From Streptomyces sp. NBC_01210 (GTDB lineage: Bacteria > Actinomycetota > Actinomycetes > Streptomycetales > Streptomycetaceae), in contig NZ_CP108549.1 of the NCBI RefSeq assembly GCF_036010325.1, forward strand, positions 3,472,001-3,536,000: a stretch of 64,000 nt of DNA, in the 5' to 3' direction. Both the position numbers and the translations under genes were made by a program. Under the pieces are notes generated by a model. The model made no database searches and was not told where the DNA came from. It worked only from the letters and a program-made list of their open reading frames with translations. The first letter of the stretch is position 1; each line of letters starts with the position of its first letter. Shown here one piece after another: positions 1-8,747 of the stretch.

Positions 1-2
1 AG

Positions 3-1043
3 GTCCTCTCGCTCTCCGGTCTCGACGAGATCGGGCAGATCGTCCCCGGCAAGGACGAGATCTACGACCCCAAGACAAAGACCTGGAAGTACACCGGGAT
101 CATCCGGAAGTTCCCCACCTATCCGGCGATCTTCCTGATGGACAACGGCAAGCTCTTCTACTCCGGCTCGAACGCCGGGTACGGACCCGCCAACGTCGGC
201 CGTGATCCGGGCGTCTGGGATCTGAAGACGAACAAGTTCGACAAGATCCCGGGCCTCAGCGACCCGGACAGGATGGAGACCTCGGCGACCGTCATGCTGC
301 CGCCCGCCCAGGACCAGCGGTTCATGGTCATCGGCGGTGGCGGGGTCGGCGAGTCCGAGAAGGCCAGTGAGAAGTCCCGGCTGGTCGACCTCAAGGCCGC
401 GAACCCCCGCTTCAAGGACGGCGCTTCCCTGGAGAAGGGCACCCGCTACCCGAGCGCCTCGCTGCTGCCCGACGACTCGGTCCTGGTCACCGGCGGCTCC
501 GCGGACTACCGCGGGCGCGGCGGCTCCAATGTCCTCCAGGCGCGTACGTACGACCCGAGGACGGGCACGTACAAGCGGGTCGCCGATCCCGCGGTGGGGC
601 GCAACTACCACTCCGGCTCGGTGCTGCTCCCCGACGGCCGCGTCATGATCTTCGGTTCGGACTCGCTCTTCGCGGACAAGGCCAACACCAAGCCGGGCGT
701 CTTCGAGCAGCGCATCGAGATCTACACCCCGCCGTACCTCTACCGGGACTCCAAGCCCGAGGTGAGCGGCGGGCCGAAGGCCATCAAGCGCGGGGACACG
801 GGCACGTTCAAGGTCAAGAACGCCGCGTCCGTCAAGACGGCGAAGCTGCTGCGGCCGAGCGCCGTCACGCATGTCACCGACACCGACCAGCGCTCGATCG
901 CGCTGGACATGAAGAAGACGGCGGACGGAATCCAGGTCACCGTGCCGAAGAACCGGGCGCTGGTGCCGTCCGGCTGGTACATGCTCTTCGTGACGGACGA
1001 CAAGGGCACGCCGTCCGAGGGCGTGTGGGTCGAGGTGCCGTAG
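3..1043 (+). CDS. glxA: GlxA-type radical copper oxidase, C-terminal part (5' end outside window)
   Basis: This is the last ~346 residues of a galactose-oxidase-fold radical copper oxidase; the reading frame is open back to the window edge, so the start lies outside. In Streptomyces GlxA acts outside the cell with the synthase-like protein CslA in making the hyphal-tip beta-glycan. Visible are kelch-type strands (residues with GGG and VTGGS turns) and the C-terminal DUF1929 domain. By comparison with galactose oxidase (from memory), copper ligands are present: the Tyr-His pair in RNYHSGSVLLPDGRV (near nt 600-645) and the late His in VTHVTDTDQRS (near nt 862-895). A hairpin follows at 1110-1140. 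The GH6 gene next to it matches the known csl-locus neighbourhood. Confidence 0.9.
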   Translation, partial: VLSLSGLDEIGQIVPGKDEIYDPKTKTWKYTGIIRKFPTYPAIFLMDNGKLFYSGSNAGYGPANVGRDPGVWDLKTNKFDKIPGLSDPDRMETSATVMLPPAQDQRFMVIGGGGVGESEKASEKSRLVDLKAANPRFKDGASLEKGTRYPSASLLPDDSVLVTGGSADYRGRGGSNVLQARTYDPRTGTYKRVADPAVGRNYHSGSVLLPDGRVMIFGSDSLFADKANTKPGVFEQRIEIYTPPYLYRDSKPEVSGGPKAIKRGDTGTFKVKNAASVKTAKLLRPSAVTHVTDTDQRSIALDMKKTADGIQVTVPKNRALVPSGWYMLFVTDDKGTPSEGVWVEVP

Positions 1044-1109
1044 GTCCGCAGGTCCGTAGGTCCGTGGCGCCGCAGGCCCACAGGCCCGTAGCGCTTGACC
1101 GTACGTGGG

Positions 1110-1140
1110 AGGGCCGACAGCTTCCTCAGCTGCCGGCCCT
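1110..1140. terminator. Hairpin between glxA and the convergent GH6 gene
   Basis: The arms AGGGCCGACAGC and GCTGCCGGCCCT pair with one mismatch around a 7-nt loop. It lies in the 120-bp gap between two convergent genes and could terminate both. There is no U-tract, as is common in Streptomyces. The same gap also holds imprecise repeats of AGGTCCGT at 1046-1075. Confidence 0.55.
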
Positions 1141-1163
1141 GTCACGTACCGCTACCGCGAAAG

Positions 1164-2174
1164 CTACTTGGTGCCGCGCGCCAGACCGAGCGCGTACTCC
1201 GGCCACCATTCGCCCGCCTTGGGCCCGCCCTTGCAGTCCCCGTCCGACTCACCGGGCCGCTTCACCCACAGATACGCGTCGACCAGCGGGTCACCGGTCC
1301 TGGCGGTGGGCTCCTCGCCGAGCGCGCGGCCCGGCGGATTGCACCAGTTCTCCTTCGGGTCGCCGCCGGTGTACGGGCCGTTGCCGTTGCGGCTGGTGTC
1401 GATGACGAAGTGCTTGCCGCCGACCTTCGCCGAGAGCTTCTTGCCGAAGTCCTTGCTCACCGCGGTCGGAAAGAAGTTGGAGACATTGACGGAGAAGCCG
1501 TCCGCCTTGTCGACGCCGGCCCGCTGGAGCGGCTCGAAGAGCGCGTCGGGCTGGGACCAGCCGGCGTTGCCCGCGTCCAGGTACACCTTTGTGTTCGGCT
1601 GCTTCTTCAGCCGCTCGACCGCGCCCTTGAGCAGGTCGAAGCGCTCCTCGTGGAACTCCTGCGGCGTACAGCTGTCGACCAGGTGCAGCACCGCGTCCGG
1701 CTCCAGGATCACCGTGGCCCGCCGGTCGCCGATACCTCCCGCGACCTTGTCCACCCACGCCCGGTAGGCGTCGCCGTCGGCCGCGCCGCCCTTGGAGAAC
1801 TGCCCGCAGTCGCGGTGCGGGATGTTGTAGAGGACCAGCAGCGCGTCCCGGTCGGCCTTGGCGGCCGCCTCGGTGAAGCCCTTCGCCTCGGCCTCCGGAT
1901 TGTCCGGACCGATCCACTCGCCGACCGGCTGATCCGCGATCTTCCTGATCAGCTCGGCGTTCCTGTCGTCGCCGTCCTTCCGGTAGGAGTCGACCTGCTT
2001 GGCGGCATTCCCGTCGGGATTGACCCAGTACGGATCCTTCGCCTTGGGCTGCTGGCTCACCACCGGCTTCTTGTCCTTGTCCTTCTCCCCGTCGGACGAG
2101 CAGCCCGCCAGGAGCAGCACCGCCCCCGCCGCGGCCACGCACAGCCGGGCACGCCCGGTGCAACTCCCGTACAT
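1164..2174 (-). CDS. cslZ: GH6 endoglucanase/cellobiohydrolase-family lipoprotein
   Basis: Glycoside hydrolase family 6 enzyme of 336 aa predicted to cut beta-1,4-glucan. The frame extends upstream, but ATG at 2174 is chosen because it follows a GGGGGAG ribosome site and opens a lipoprotein signal ending in the lipobox LLAGC, so the protein is exported and lipid-anchored. GH6 landmarks are YNIPHRDCGQF, the acid-region motif ILEPDAV, and the late KRPGESDG loop. It sits convergent to glxA; in Streptomyces the homologous endoglucanase beside cslA-glxA is called CslZ and is thought to process the tip glycan. The symbol rests on that neighbourhood and on memory, not on a search. Confidence 0.82.
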   Translation of the reverse strand: MYGSCTGRARLCVAAAGAVLLLAGCSSDGEKDKDKKPVVSQQPKAKDPYWVNPDGNAAKQVDSYRKDGDDRNAELIRKIADQPVGEWIGPDNPEAEAKGFTEAAAKADRDALLVLYNIPHRDCGQFSKGGAADGDAYRAWVDKVAGGIGDRRATVILEPDAVLHLVDSCTPQEFHEERFDLLKGAVERLKKQPNTKVYLDAGNAGWSQPDALFEPLQRAGVDKADGFSVNVSNFFPTAVSKDFGKKLSAKVGGKHFVIDTSRNGNGPYTGGDPKENWCNPPGRALGEEPTARTGDPLVDAYLWVKRPGESDGDCKGGPKAGEWWPEYALGLARGTK

Positions 2175-2302
2175 CCACTCCCCCTTGGGTGCACTCAATC
2201 CCAGGCCGTCTCCAGGCGCCCCGTCCCGGACAAGACCGGTCGAATCCATCCTGACACAACCGCCGTGAGCGTCACGAGACCGGTTCTCTTCGTGGACATC
2301 CT

Positions 2303-3094
2303 GTGACCGGGTTGCGGGGATACGATGTGCCAGCTGCTCTGTCGCACTCCCTGGAGGAGGGTTTGGTCAGTGCTCGTATGACTGCCCTGCTGGACGAGCT
2401 GGCGGTTCAGCGGACCGACGGACTCGACGCGTCCTTCGCGCGCCGGTGCACCGATGCCCTCGGCGTCGACGGACTGGCGGTCACCCTCTCCGGCGACGAT
2501 TCCTTCGGCGAACTGGTGTGGGCGAGCGACCCACTGAGCGCCCAGCTGGACGACCTCCAGTTCACCCTCGGCGAAGGGCCTGGCATGGACGCTGTGGACG
2601 GCGGCGTGCTGGTACTCGACGCCGATCTCCGGCTGGTCCCGCGCGCACGCTGGCCGGGTTTTCTCTCCAGCGCGGAAACACTGGGACTGCGCGCGGTCTT
2701 CGCCTTTCCCCTGCAGATCGGAGCCATTCAGGTGGGCGTACTCACCTGTCGGCGGTCCACGCCGGGACCGCTCGACGCGACCGCGTTGTCCGATGCCCTG
2801 GTGTTCGCGGACGCGCTGACCCTGACCCTGCTGGGAGACGTGGCACACGGATTCGCCGAGCATGCCTCGCTGCACCGTGCCGAAGTGCACCAGGCGACTG
2901 GGATGATCGCAGTACGGCTGGGTGTCACGCCTGCCGTGGCGCTCGTAAGACTGCGAGCGTACGCATACGCGACAGAACGCCCCATCGTGGATGTGGCGAG
3001 GGACATCGTGGCGCGGAAGCTTCGGCTTCCCGCCGATGGGGCGGAGCGGGACGGCGACGACACCGGCACCCGAAGCCCTGACGGAGGTGGGTGA
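2303..3094 (+). CDS. GAF-ANTAR domain regulator (first of a pair)
   Basis: Putative RNA-binding antiterminator: an N-terminal GAF-like sensor (about residues 30-170) followed by an ANTAR domain (about 190-245, visible as HQATGMIAVRLGVTPAVAL and the following helix with alternating hydrophobics). ANTAR proteins bind paired hairpins in nascent RNA and prevent termination. The start is uncertain: GTG 2303, GTG 2327 (better spaced after GCGGGGA) or ATG 2378 are all possible and none changes the domains. Its stop is 5 bp before the start of the next, related gene, so the pair is probably one transcription unit. There is no hint of the ligand. Confidence 0.85.
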   Translation: MTGLRGYDVPAALSHSLEEGLVSARMTALLDELAVQRTDGLDASFARRCTDALGVDGLAVTLSGDDSFGELVWASDPLSAQLDDLQFTLGEGPGMDAVDGGVLVLDADLRLVPRARWPGFLSSAETLGLRAVFAFPLQIGAIQVGVLTCRRSTPGPLDATALSDALVFADALTLTLLGDVAHGFAEHASLHRAEVHQATGMIAVRLGVTPAVALVRLRAYAYATERPIVDVARDIVARKLRLPADGAERDGDDTGTRSPDGGG

Positions 3095-3099
3095 CAAGA

Positions 3100-3852
3100 A
3101 TGGACAGCACCTTGCGCGAACAACGGATCGCCTCGGCTTTCGTGGAGCTCGCCGACACACTCGTCGCCGACTTCGACGTGATCGAACTCCTGCACAGACT
3201 GTCGGGCCACTGCGTCGACCTGCTGGACGTCGAGGCCGCCGGACTGATGCTGGTCAACCAGCGCGGCCAGCTGCAGACCGCCGCGGCCTCCGACGAACGG
3301 TCCTGGCTGCTCGAGCTGCTGGAGCTCCAGCACAGGGAGGGGCCCTGCCTCGACACCTACGGAACCGGTACGCCGGTGCCGCCGATCTCGCTCGACAGCC
3401 GCGAAGCGAAGCTCCGCTGGCCGCAGTTCGCCGCACAGGCCCAGCAGTACGGCTTCGAGGCCACCTACGCCGTACCCCTGCGGCTGCGCGAGAACGTGAT
3501 CGGCGCGCTGAATCTCTTTATGACGAAGCATCAGAAACAGCAGTCACAGGGGCAGGTGACACTGGCGCAGGCACTCGCGGACGCCGCCACGATCGGCATT
3601 CTGCAGCAGCGGACCATACAGCAGAGCGAACTCCTCGCCGAACAGCTGCAGTCGGCGCTCACCAGCCGGATCCGGGTGGAGCAGGCCAAGGGCATGCTCG
3701 CGGAACGGTGGGGCGTCTCCGTGGACGAGGCGTTCGAGGCAATGCGCCGGTACGCACGGACGAAGCGGGAGCCGCTCTCCCGCCTTGCGCAGCAGATCGC
3801 CGACGGCTCACTGCCCTCGGAGTCGCTACGGGAGGCCGCCGACGGGAACTGA
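3100..3852 (+). CDS. GAF-ANTAR domain regulator (second of a pair)
   Basis: Protein of 250 aa with a GAF domain (about residues 15-165) and a clear ANTAR domain at the end (SRIRVEQAKGMLAERWGVSV, about 185-240). ATG 3100 is preferred over the GTG at 3091 because GGAGGTG lies 11 bp upstream of the ATG but overlaps the GTG region too closely. It has the same architecture as the preceding gene and probably arose by duplication; the two may form heterodimers or respond to the same signal. The role, transcription antitermination by RNA binding, is known for the family and inferred here. Confidence 0.87.
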   Translation: MDSTLREQRIASAFVELADTLVADFDVIELLHRLSGHCVDLLDVEAAGLMLVNQRGQLQTAAASDERSWLLELLELQHREGPCLDTYGTGTPVPPISLDSREAKLRWPQFAAQAQQYGFEATYAVPLRLRENVIGALNLFMTKHQKQQSQGQVTLAQALADAATIGILQQRTIQQSELLAEQLQSALTSRIRVEQAKGMLAERWGVSVDEAFEAMRRYARTKREPLSRLAQQIADGSLPSESLREAADGN

Positions 3853-4090
3853 GGGCGACGACCTCGCGACAAAGCGTCATCCGCCCTCTAGGCCGGACCA
3901 TCTCCCCCGCCTAAAGTGTGGGGCAACGGCCCCGGTCCCCGGCTCACGCGCAACCGGACCACACGGCCTCCTGTGCCGGCCCCGGGCTTCTCCCGCAGCC
4001 CGGGCACCCGCGGTAGAGGACCGGCTCGGCCGGCGGCTCCGGGGGGAGCGCGTCGTCGGTCGAGCCAGGTTGCCGCCCTCCGCAGCCGTT

Positions 4091-4759
4091 TCACTTCTTG
4101 GCGACGCCGGTGAGATAGGCCGACACCACCACATTGGCGCTGTACGTGCGCGTCGCCCGGTCGAAGGTGCCGCCGCAGGTGATCAGCCGCAGCTCCGCGC
4201 GCCCGCCCTTGCGCGGCCCGTAGACCTTCCGCGGATCGAACCGGTCCCGGCCGAAGACCTGGACGTCGTCGATGGTGAACTCGGCGACCGAGCCGTCGGT
4301 CCTGGTCACCCGCACCTTCTCGCCCGGCCTGGCGGCACTCAGACCGTAGAAGACGGCCGGTTTCGACTCGGTGTCGACATGGCCGACGAGCAGCGCGGCA
4401 CCCACCGCGCCCGGCTGCGTACCGCTGCCGTACCAGCCGACCGTGCGCGCCATCGCGTACGGGGGCGGATCCACGGCGCCCGTGGCGTCCAGGCCGCGCG
4501 GGACCACCGCCGCGGTGATGCCTATCGACGGTATGTCCACCTGGTGCGGCTTCGCCGGCTGGATCGGGTCGTGGGCGGGCGGCATGGGGACGCCGAGCGG
4601 ACGGCCGACCGCGGCCACATCGCCGGTGGTGGGGGCGGAGCTGCCGCCAGGGCTGTCGGCGACCTCGCGGCCCCACAGCCACAGCCCGAGCAGCAGTACC
4701 GCCCAGGCCACCCCGATGAGCAGCCGGCCGTTGCCCGCCGGACGTTCGGCGGTGGACAT
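4091..4759 (-). CDS. Class F sortase
   Basis: Membrane-anchored transpeptidase of 222 aa. An N-terminal transmembrane helix (about residues 12-30) is followed by the sortase barrel. The catalytic residues are visible: His127 in LLVGHVDTES, Cys195 in RLITCGGTFD and an Arg just after it (R201 or R204). Its ATG is one base from the stop of the upstream secreted protein gene, so the two are translationally coupled. That makes the neighbour a candidate substrate or partner, although it has no textbook LPXTG. The class F assignment is from overall length and the TCGGTFD context. Confidence 0.88.
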   Translation of the reverse strand: MSTAERPAGNGRLLIGVAWAVLLLGLWLWGREVADSPGGSSAPTTGDVAAVGRPLGVPMPPAHDPIQPAKPHQVDIPSIGITAAVVPRGLDATGAVDPPPYAMARTVGWYGSGTQPGAVGAALLVGHVDTESKPAVFYGLSAARPGEKVRVTRTDGSVAEFTIDDVQVFGRDRFDPRKVYGPRKGGRAELRLITCGGTFDRATRTYSANVVVSAYLTGVAKK

Positions 4760-4760
4760 G

Positions 4761-5399
4761 TCAGTCAGCGTCCGTACGCCGGCGCCGCGAGGTGCGGGAG
4801 GCCACGGCGACCGCCGCCACGCCCGCGAGGACCAGGCCGATCACGGTGTGCGGGACGCCGGGGCCCGCGTTCTGCCGGTTCACGCTCGCGTCCCGGGCGG
4901 CGAGCTGCGCGGCGGCGCCACCGCCGCCCGCCCGTACCGGCGCGACGGGCGTCGGCTGCTGGGCCGGCTGCTGGGCCGGCTGATTCGTCGGCTGCTGCGT
5001 CGACTGCTGGGTCGCCTGGTTCGTCGGCTGCTGGGCCGGCTGGTGCTGGAGGACCTGGACACGGCCCGAGGCGGAGTGGCCCTGGCCGTCGCAGGTGACG
5101 TTCACGTCGTACGCGCCGGGCTTCACGCCGGCTTTGACCATGGTGTTCCCGAACAGCTGGGTGTTCTGTCCGACCCGGCGCGACAGCTCGGCGTCCACGA
5201 CGAAACCCTGCGACGCGACGGCTCCCGTCGTGCCCTTGCAGCCCGAGACACGGAGCTCCACCTTGCCGCCGGGTGCGGCGGCGGACGGGGCGACCGTGAC
5301 CTGTACGGAATCGTCTGCGTACGCGGCGGTGGCGGCGGGCGCCAGGACGAGTACGGTGGCCGCCCCGACGGCACGGAGAGCAATCAAACCTGAACGCAT
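4761..5399 (-). CDS. Secreted protein with Gln/Pro/Thr linker and C-terminal membrane anchor
   Basis: ATG 5399 is chosen because AGGAGG lies six bases upstream and the protein then opens with a good signal peptide (cleaved near AAYADDS). The body (about residues 30-120) looks like an Ig-like beta domain with two Cys. Then comes a low-complexity stretch rich in QQPT repeats (about 125-160), and the C-terminus has a hydrophobic helix followed by SRRRR. This is the layout of a wall-anchored or membrane-anchored surface protein. There is no canonical LPXTG/LAXTG; the sequence before the helix is GPGVPHTVIG. It is coupled to the class F sortase gene. The function is unknown. Confidence 0.75.
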   Translation of the reverse strand: MRSGLIALRAVGAATVLVLAPAATAAYADDSVQVTVAPSAAAPGGKVELRVSGCKGTTGAVASQGFVVDAELSRRVGQNTQLFGNTMVKAGVKPGAYDVNVTCDGQGHSASGRVQVLQHQPAQQPTNQATQQSTQQPTNQPAQQPAQQPTPVAPVRAGGGGAAAQLAARDASVNRQNAGPGVPHTVIGLVLAGVAAVAVASRTSRRRRTDAD

Positions 5400-5492
5400 C
5401 GTGAACCTCCTGATACCCAAAAGATTCACTCGCGCCGGGCGTTTTCGCATCCGCAGGAGCGGCCCACTGCTCCGTATGGCCCTCTGACGTGC

Positions 5493-5820
5493 TCAGATGC
5501 GGTCGACGAGATCCGCGATCGAGTCGACCACCGTGGACGGCCGGAACGGGTACTTGTCCACGGTCTCGCGGTTCGTGAGCCCGGTCAGCACCAGAAACGT
5601 CTCCATACCTGCTTCCAGGCCGGCCAGCACATCGGTGTCCATCCGGTCGCCGATCATGGCGCTGGTCTCGGAGTGTGCACCGATGGCATTCAGGCCGGTC
5701 CGCATCATCCCTCGGCGGAGGGGCTCGTCTCGTCGGGGTTGGTGCAGATGAACCGGGCCCCGCCGTTGATCAGCCGGATGGCCTTGGTGAGGGCGCTCGA
5801 AGCTGTACGTACGGGCCCAA
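5493..5820 (-). pseudogene. 3' remnant of a HAD-IIA (NagD-like) phosphatase gene
   Basis: The minus strand reads as the C-terminal half of the HAD-IIA protein encoded intact at 7959-8738, beginning at RTYSFE and ending at the stop 5493. It is broken twice: one extra base after the TTCGAG codons (near 5797) shifts the frame, and an internal deletion removes the segment that in the intact copy runs from ALPATG to PNPL. Codons are GC-richer than the matching part of the intact gene, as expected for the original chromosomal copy. Homology stops about 18 bp before the integrase start, which places an integration junction there. Confidence 0.8.
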
Positions 5821-5835
5821 AGGTAAGGGGCGATC
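5806..5835. other. Putative att junction beside the serine integrase
   Basis: Homology of the HAD remnant ends near 5818-5825 and the integrase ribosome site (AAGGGG, 5825-5830) begins straight away. Serine integrase genes usually lie next to their attP, so a recombined att site is expected here. The matching position in the intact HAD copy is about 8318-8345. The exact core cannot be fixed without an uninterrupted homologue. Confidence 0.5.
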
Positions 5836-7371
5836 ATGACGGCGGCGAGGCTCGCGGGGGCAGAAATGCTTGACGTAGGTGGGTACGCACGCATCTCCGA
5901 CGTTGGACAGATCGGAGACGGACGCGACGGACGCGAGGGGGTTATCCGGCAGCGTGAGGACGTCTACGACCTTGCCAAGCTGAAGCGGGTCAATGTCCAC
6001 CGCATCTATGAGGACAACGACACCTCCGCCTACAAGAGGAAGGTCAAGCGCAAGGACTTCGAGGAGATGATCACTGACCTTGCGTCGGCGACCATCAGCG
6101 GCATCCTGGCCTACAACATCGACCGCATAGCCAGGCAGCCCCGCGACCTTGAGCGCCTGATCGACATCTACGAGCAGGCTCGCCGACCGATGATCTTCGC
6201 CACCACGGCAGGCGACTACGACCTCACGACTGCTGACGGGCGCTTCCAGGCCCGCATCTATGTGACCATCGCTAACAAGTTCTCTGCGGACGCTGCCCGC
6301 CGAGTCGCCCGGCAGAAGCTTGCCGAGGCAACGGACGGCAAGCCCCACAAGGGACAGCGCGCATTCGGATGGAGGGACGCCGAGCACGTAGACGAGAAGG
6401 AAGCCGAGATCCTTCGCAAGGCTCGCGAGGACATCCTGAACGGCAAACTCATCGCCACTGTTCACCGTGAGTGGGCAGAGGCACAGGTCCGCACTCCGCA
6501 GACCCCCGCAGGCAAAACCATCAGCTACACCAGCGTTAGGTACGTCCTCCGGAACCCCCGCCTCTGCGGATACCGCGCCTACATCCCCCAGGAACACCGC
6601 GAGCGGTCCGGACGTGTGGATCCCGTCGAGTACCTGGTTGAGCGCACGGACGGCACGCCCATCGTCGGCAAGTGGGAAACCATCTTTACGCCCGAGGAGT
6701 GGCGAGAGCTAGTGGACGTTCTCGACTCCCGCAAGAACACGGGCAAAGGTCGGAAGGTCGGGACCACGGTCACAAAGCGCCTACTTACCGGCATCGCCCG
6801 CTGTGGTAACTGCGGCTCGGGTCTGGCCTCCGCGATGTATCAGCGCGGTACGCCGAGCTATGAAAAGTACGGGTACTACTACCTGTGCAAGGTCGCCAAT
6901 GGAGGCTGCGGGACACTGTCCCGCAGTGGACCTCCGGTTGATGACTACGTAGAGCAGATCCTCTTGGGACACCTCAAGAAGCAGGCTCAGGTTGTGACGC
7001 CGGCCGAGCGGGAAGACCCCGAGCTGGAGGCAGCCAAGGCCAAGCTCAAGCGAATCAACTCGGACAAGGCCGAAGCCCGCCAGCTCCGGGCCTCGGACAT
7101 GCTCTCCTTGTCGGAGTTCGCCCGTGAGATCCGGCGCCTTGAGGACAAGGAACAGGAGTTGAAGGAGAAGGTGTCCACCCTCTCGGTCACTCCGATCCGG
7201 GCCAGCTCCGCCGCCAGCCGCATCGTTCGCGAGTGGGACAAGTTCACCGTGGACATGAAGCGGGCAGAGATCATGCGGAGCATTGAGGCCGTCGTCGTTA
7301 GCAAGGCAGGCAAGGGCGGTGCCCAGCGGGGCAAGTTCCGGCCTGAGTTGCTTGAGATAGTTTGGAAGTGA
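5836..7371 (+). CDS. Large serine recombinase (site-specific integrase)
   Basis: Protein of 511 aa of the phage/ICE large serine integrase family. The resolvase domain (about 12-165) has the nucleophile Ser21 in GGYARISD. A recombinase domain follows (about 170-290), then a zinc-ribbon domain with CGNCGSG and later Cys residues (about 322-370), and a coiled-coil segment rich in Glu/Lys (about 385-455). ATG 5836 has a strong ribosome site (AAGGGG, spacing about 5). Base composition is lower in GC than the flanks. No other phage or conjugation genes remain beside it, so it is a solitary relic, although its reading frame is intact and it could still be active on cognate att sites. Confidence 0.93.
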   Translation: MTAARLAGAEMLDVGGYARISDVGQIGDGRDGREGVIRQREDVYDLAKLKRVNVHRIYEDNDTSAYKRKVKRKDFEEMITDLASATISGILAYNIDRIARQPRDLERLIDIYEQARRPMIFATTAGDYDLTTADGRFQARIYVTIANKFSADAARRVARQKLAEATDGKPHKGQRAFGWRDAEHVDEKEAEILRKAREDILNGKLIATVHREWAEAQVRTPQTPAGKTISYTSVRYVLRNPRLCGYRAYIPQEHRERSGRVDPVEYLVERTDGTPIVGKWETIFTPEEWRELVDVLDSRKNTGKGRKVGTTVTKRLLTGIARCGNCGSGLASAMYQRGTPSYEKYGYYYLCKVANGGCGTLSRSGPPVDDYVEQILLGHLKKQAQVVTPAEREDPELEAAKAKLKRINSDKAEARQLRASDMLSLSEFAREIRRLEDKEQELKEKVSTLSVTPIRASSAASRIVREWDKFTVDMKRAEIMRSIEAVVVSKAGKGGAQRGKFRPELLEIVWK

Positions 7372-7519
7372 CCGCACTCAACAGGCGCGGGCCACCTGTG
7401 TTCCGAGATGTGCGGCTTGACGGCTGCAAGTCCTGCCCTGAGTTGAGGACCAGGACAACCGTCACCAGCAGGTCGACCAGGCGCCCGAGGTCGCCGTTCA
7501 GGCTGTGGATGTGCCGAAG

Positions 7520-7705
7520 GCCTGATTGACGTCTCCTGAGTGTGGCGCTTTTGCCACTCTTCAACCGCGTTGAGATAACTCCGAGATCCGGAAGAGGCCC
7601 ACATTCTTTGTCGTCCCCTGAGACGCAAACGGCCTCGTATTCGGGGGCCGCCGTCTGGTCCTGCTCGATCTTGTAAGGGACGTACCTGAAGACGCTACGG
7701 GTCAC
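7520..7705 (-). pseudogene. Frameshifted small actinobacterial protein (DUF7848-like)
   Basis: From 7705 the minus strand reads MTRSVFRYVPYKIEQDQT, then PEYEAVCVSGDDKECG. It then continues in another frame as NAVEEWQKRHTQET. Together this resembles the small Streptomyces family with CVSGxxxxCG and a WxxxHTxET motif that often accompanies XRE regulators. One G appears to be missing near 7597, and the C-terminus after HTQET is lost. It is probably cargo of the former integrated element. Family naming is from memory. Confidence 0.55.
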
Positions 7706-7797
7706 GTTCCGCCGCTCCTCGCGTTGGACACGGCCAAATGAGAGCCCTGCCCCGAGGCGATAGACGGGTGCTCAGGTCTGAGCCGTAGACCAAGACA

Positions 7798-7835
7798 GGA
7801 CAGCCCCCTTCATAGTTTGGATGGAGGGGCCGTCC
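7798..7835. terminator. Hairpin upstream of the intact HAD-IIA gene
   Basis: GGACAGCCCC pairs with GGGGCCGTCC (one internal mismatch) around a ~17-nt loop. It separates the integrase-side sequence from the HAD promoter region and could end transcription coming from the left. Confidence 0.45.
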
Positions 7836-7958
7836 TCGTGTCGCCGGGGGCCTCTTGGCCCTGGTGTTGGCGCTTCGCGGGCTCTGTGGTGCGCACACCC
7901 TCTGGCCTGCGTCATAACGTCAAAGCGCTTGGGAAGAGGTGCTGAGTACGGTAGAGCC

Positions 7959-8738
7959 ATGACAGAGCGCAAGCCGATCGAATCCTGGCTCACCGACATG
8001 GACGGTGTCCTGATCCACGAGGGCGTGCCGATCCCCGGCGCCGACGCCTTCATCAAGCGGCTGAAGGAGTCCGGGAAGCCCTTCCTGGTCCTCACCAACA
8101 ACTCGATCTACACCGCGCGCGACCTGCAAGCACGGCTCGCCCGGATGGGCCTGGACGTGCCGGCCGAGAGCCTCTGGACCTCGGCCCTGGCGACCGCGCA
8201 GTTCTTGGACAACCAGCACCCCGGCGGCACCGCCTATGTCATCGGCGAGGCCGGTCTGACTACGGCCCTGCATGACATCGGCTACGTCCTCACCGACATT
8301 GACCCTGATTTTGTGATCCTCGGTGAAACGAGAACTTACTCATTCGAGGCGATGACCAAGGCCGTTCGCCTGATCAACAGCGGGGCCCGCTTCATCGCCA
8401 CCAACCCCGACGAGACTGGACCGTCCGCCGAGGGAGCGTTGCCCGCCACAGGGGCGGTCGCTGCACTGATCACCAAGGCCACCGGCAAAGATCCTTACTT
8501 TGTTGGCAAGCCGAACCCTCTGATGATGCGAACTGGACTGAACACCATTGGAGCGCACTCGGAAACCTCCGCCATGATCGGTGACCGCATGGATACCGAT
8601 GTCCTGGCCGGGCTTGAGGCTGGTATGGAAACGTTCCTTGTGCTCACAGGGTTGACGACCAAGGCGGACATAGAGCGCTACCCGTTCCGCCCAACCAACG
8701 TCGTGGACTCCATCGCGGACCTCGTCGAGCGCGTTTGA
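7959..8738 (+). CDS. HAD-IIA (NagD-like) phosphatase, intact and apparently chimeric
   Basis: Protein of 259 aa and full length for HAD subclass IIA sugar-phosphate/nucleotide phosphatases. Motif I is WLTDMDGVLIHEG, motif II VLTNNS, and the late motifs KPNPL and GDRMDTD bind Mg. A TACGGT -10-like hexamer lies only 7 bp before the ATG, so the message may be nearly leaderless. The first ~330 bp are GC-rich and chromosomal in style. From about 8290 the codons become AT-richer, exactly where the inverted remnant at 5493-5820 begins to match. This suggests that an integrating element rebuilt the gene by supplying a new 3' part. Confidence 0.88.
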   Translation: MTERKPIESWLTDMDGVLIHEGVPIPGADAFIKRLKESGKPFLVLTNNSIYTARDLQARLARMGLDVPAESLWTSALATAQFLDNQHPGGTAYVIGEAGLTTALHDIGYVLTDIDPDFVILGETRTYSFEAMTKAVRLINSGARFIATNPDETGPSAEGALPATGAVAALITKATGKDPYFVGKPNPLMMRTGLNTIGAHSETSAMIGDRMDTDVLAGLEAGMETFLVLTGLTTKADIERYPFRPTNVVDSIADLVERV

Positions 8739-8747
8739 TCGGCACCA

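Noticed and set aside
1095..2306. Plus-strand frames opposite the GH6 gene
   Set aside because: No ribosome site and composition of an antisense shadow; the minus strand shows lipobox and GH6 motifs.
5493..8738. A complete prophage or ICE
   Set aside because: Apart from the integrase and a broken small gene there are no structural, replication or transfer genes.
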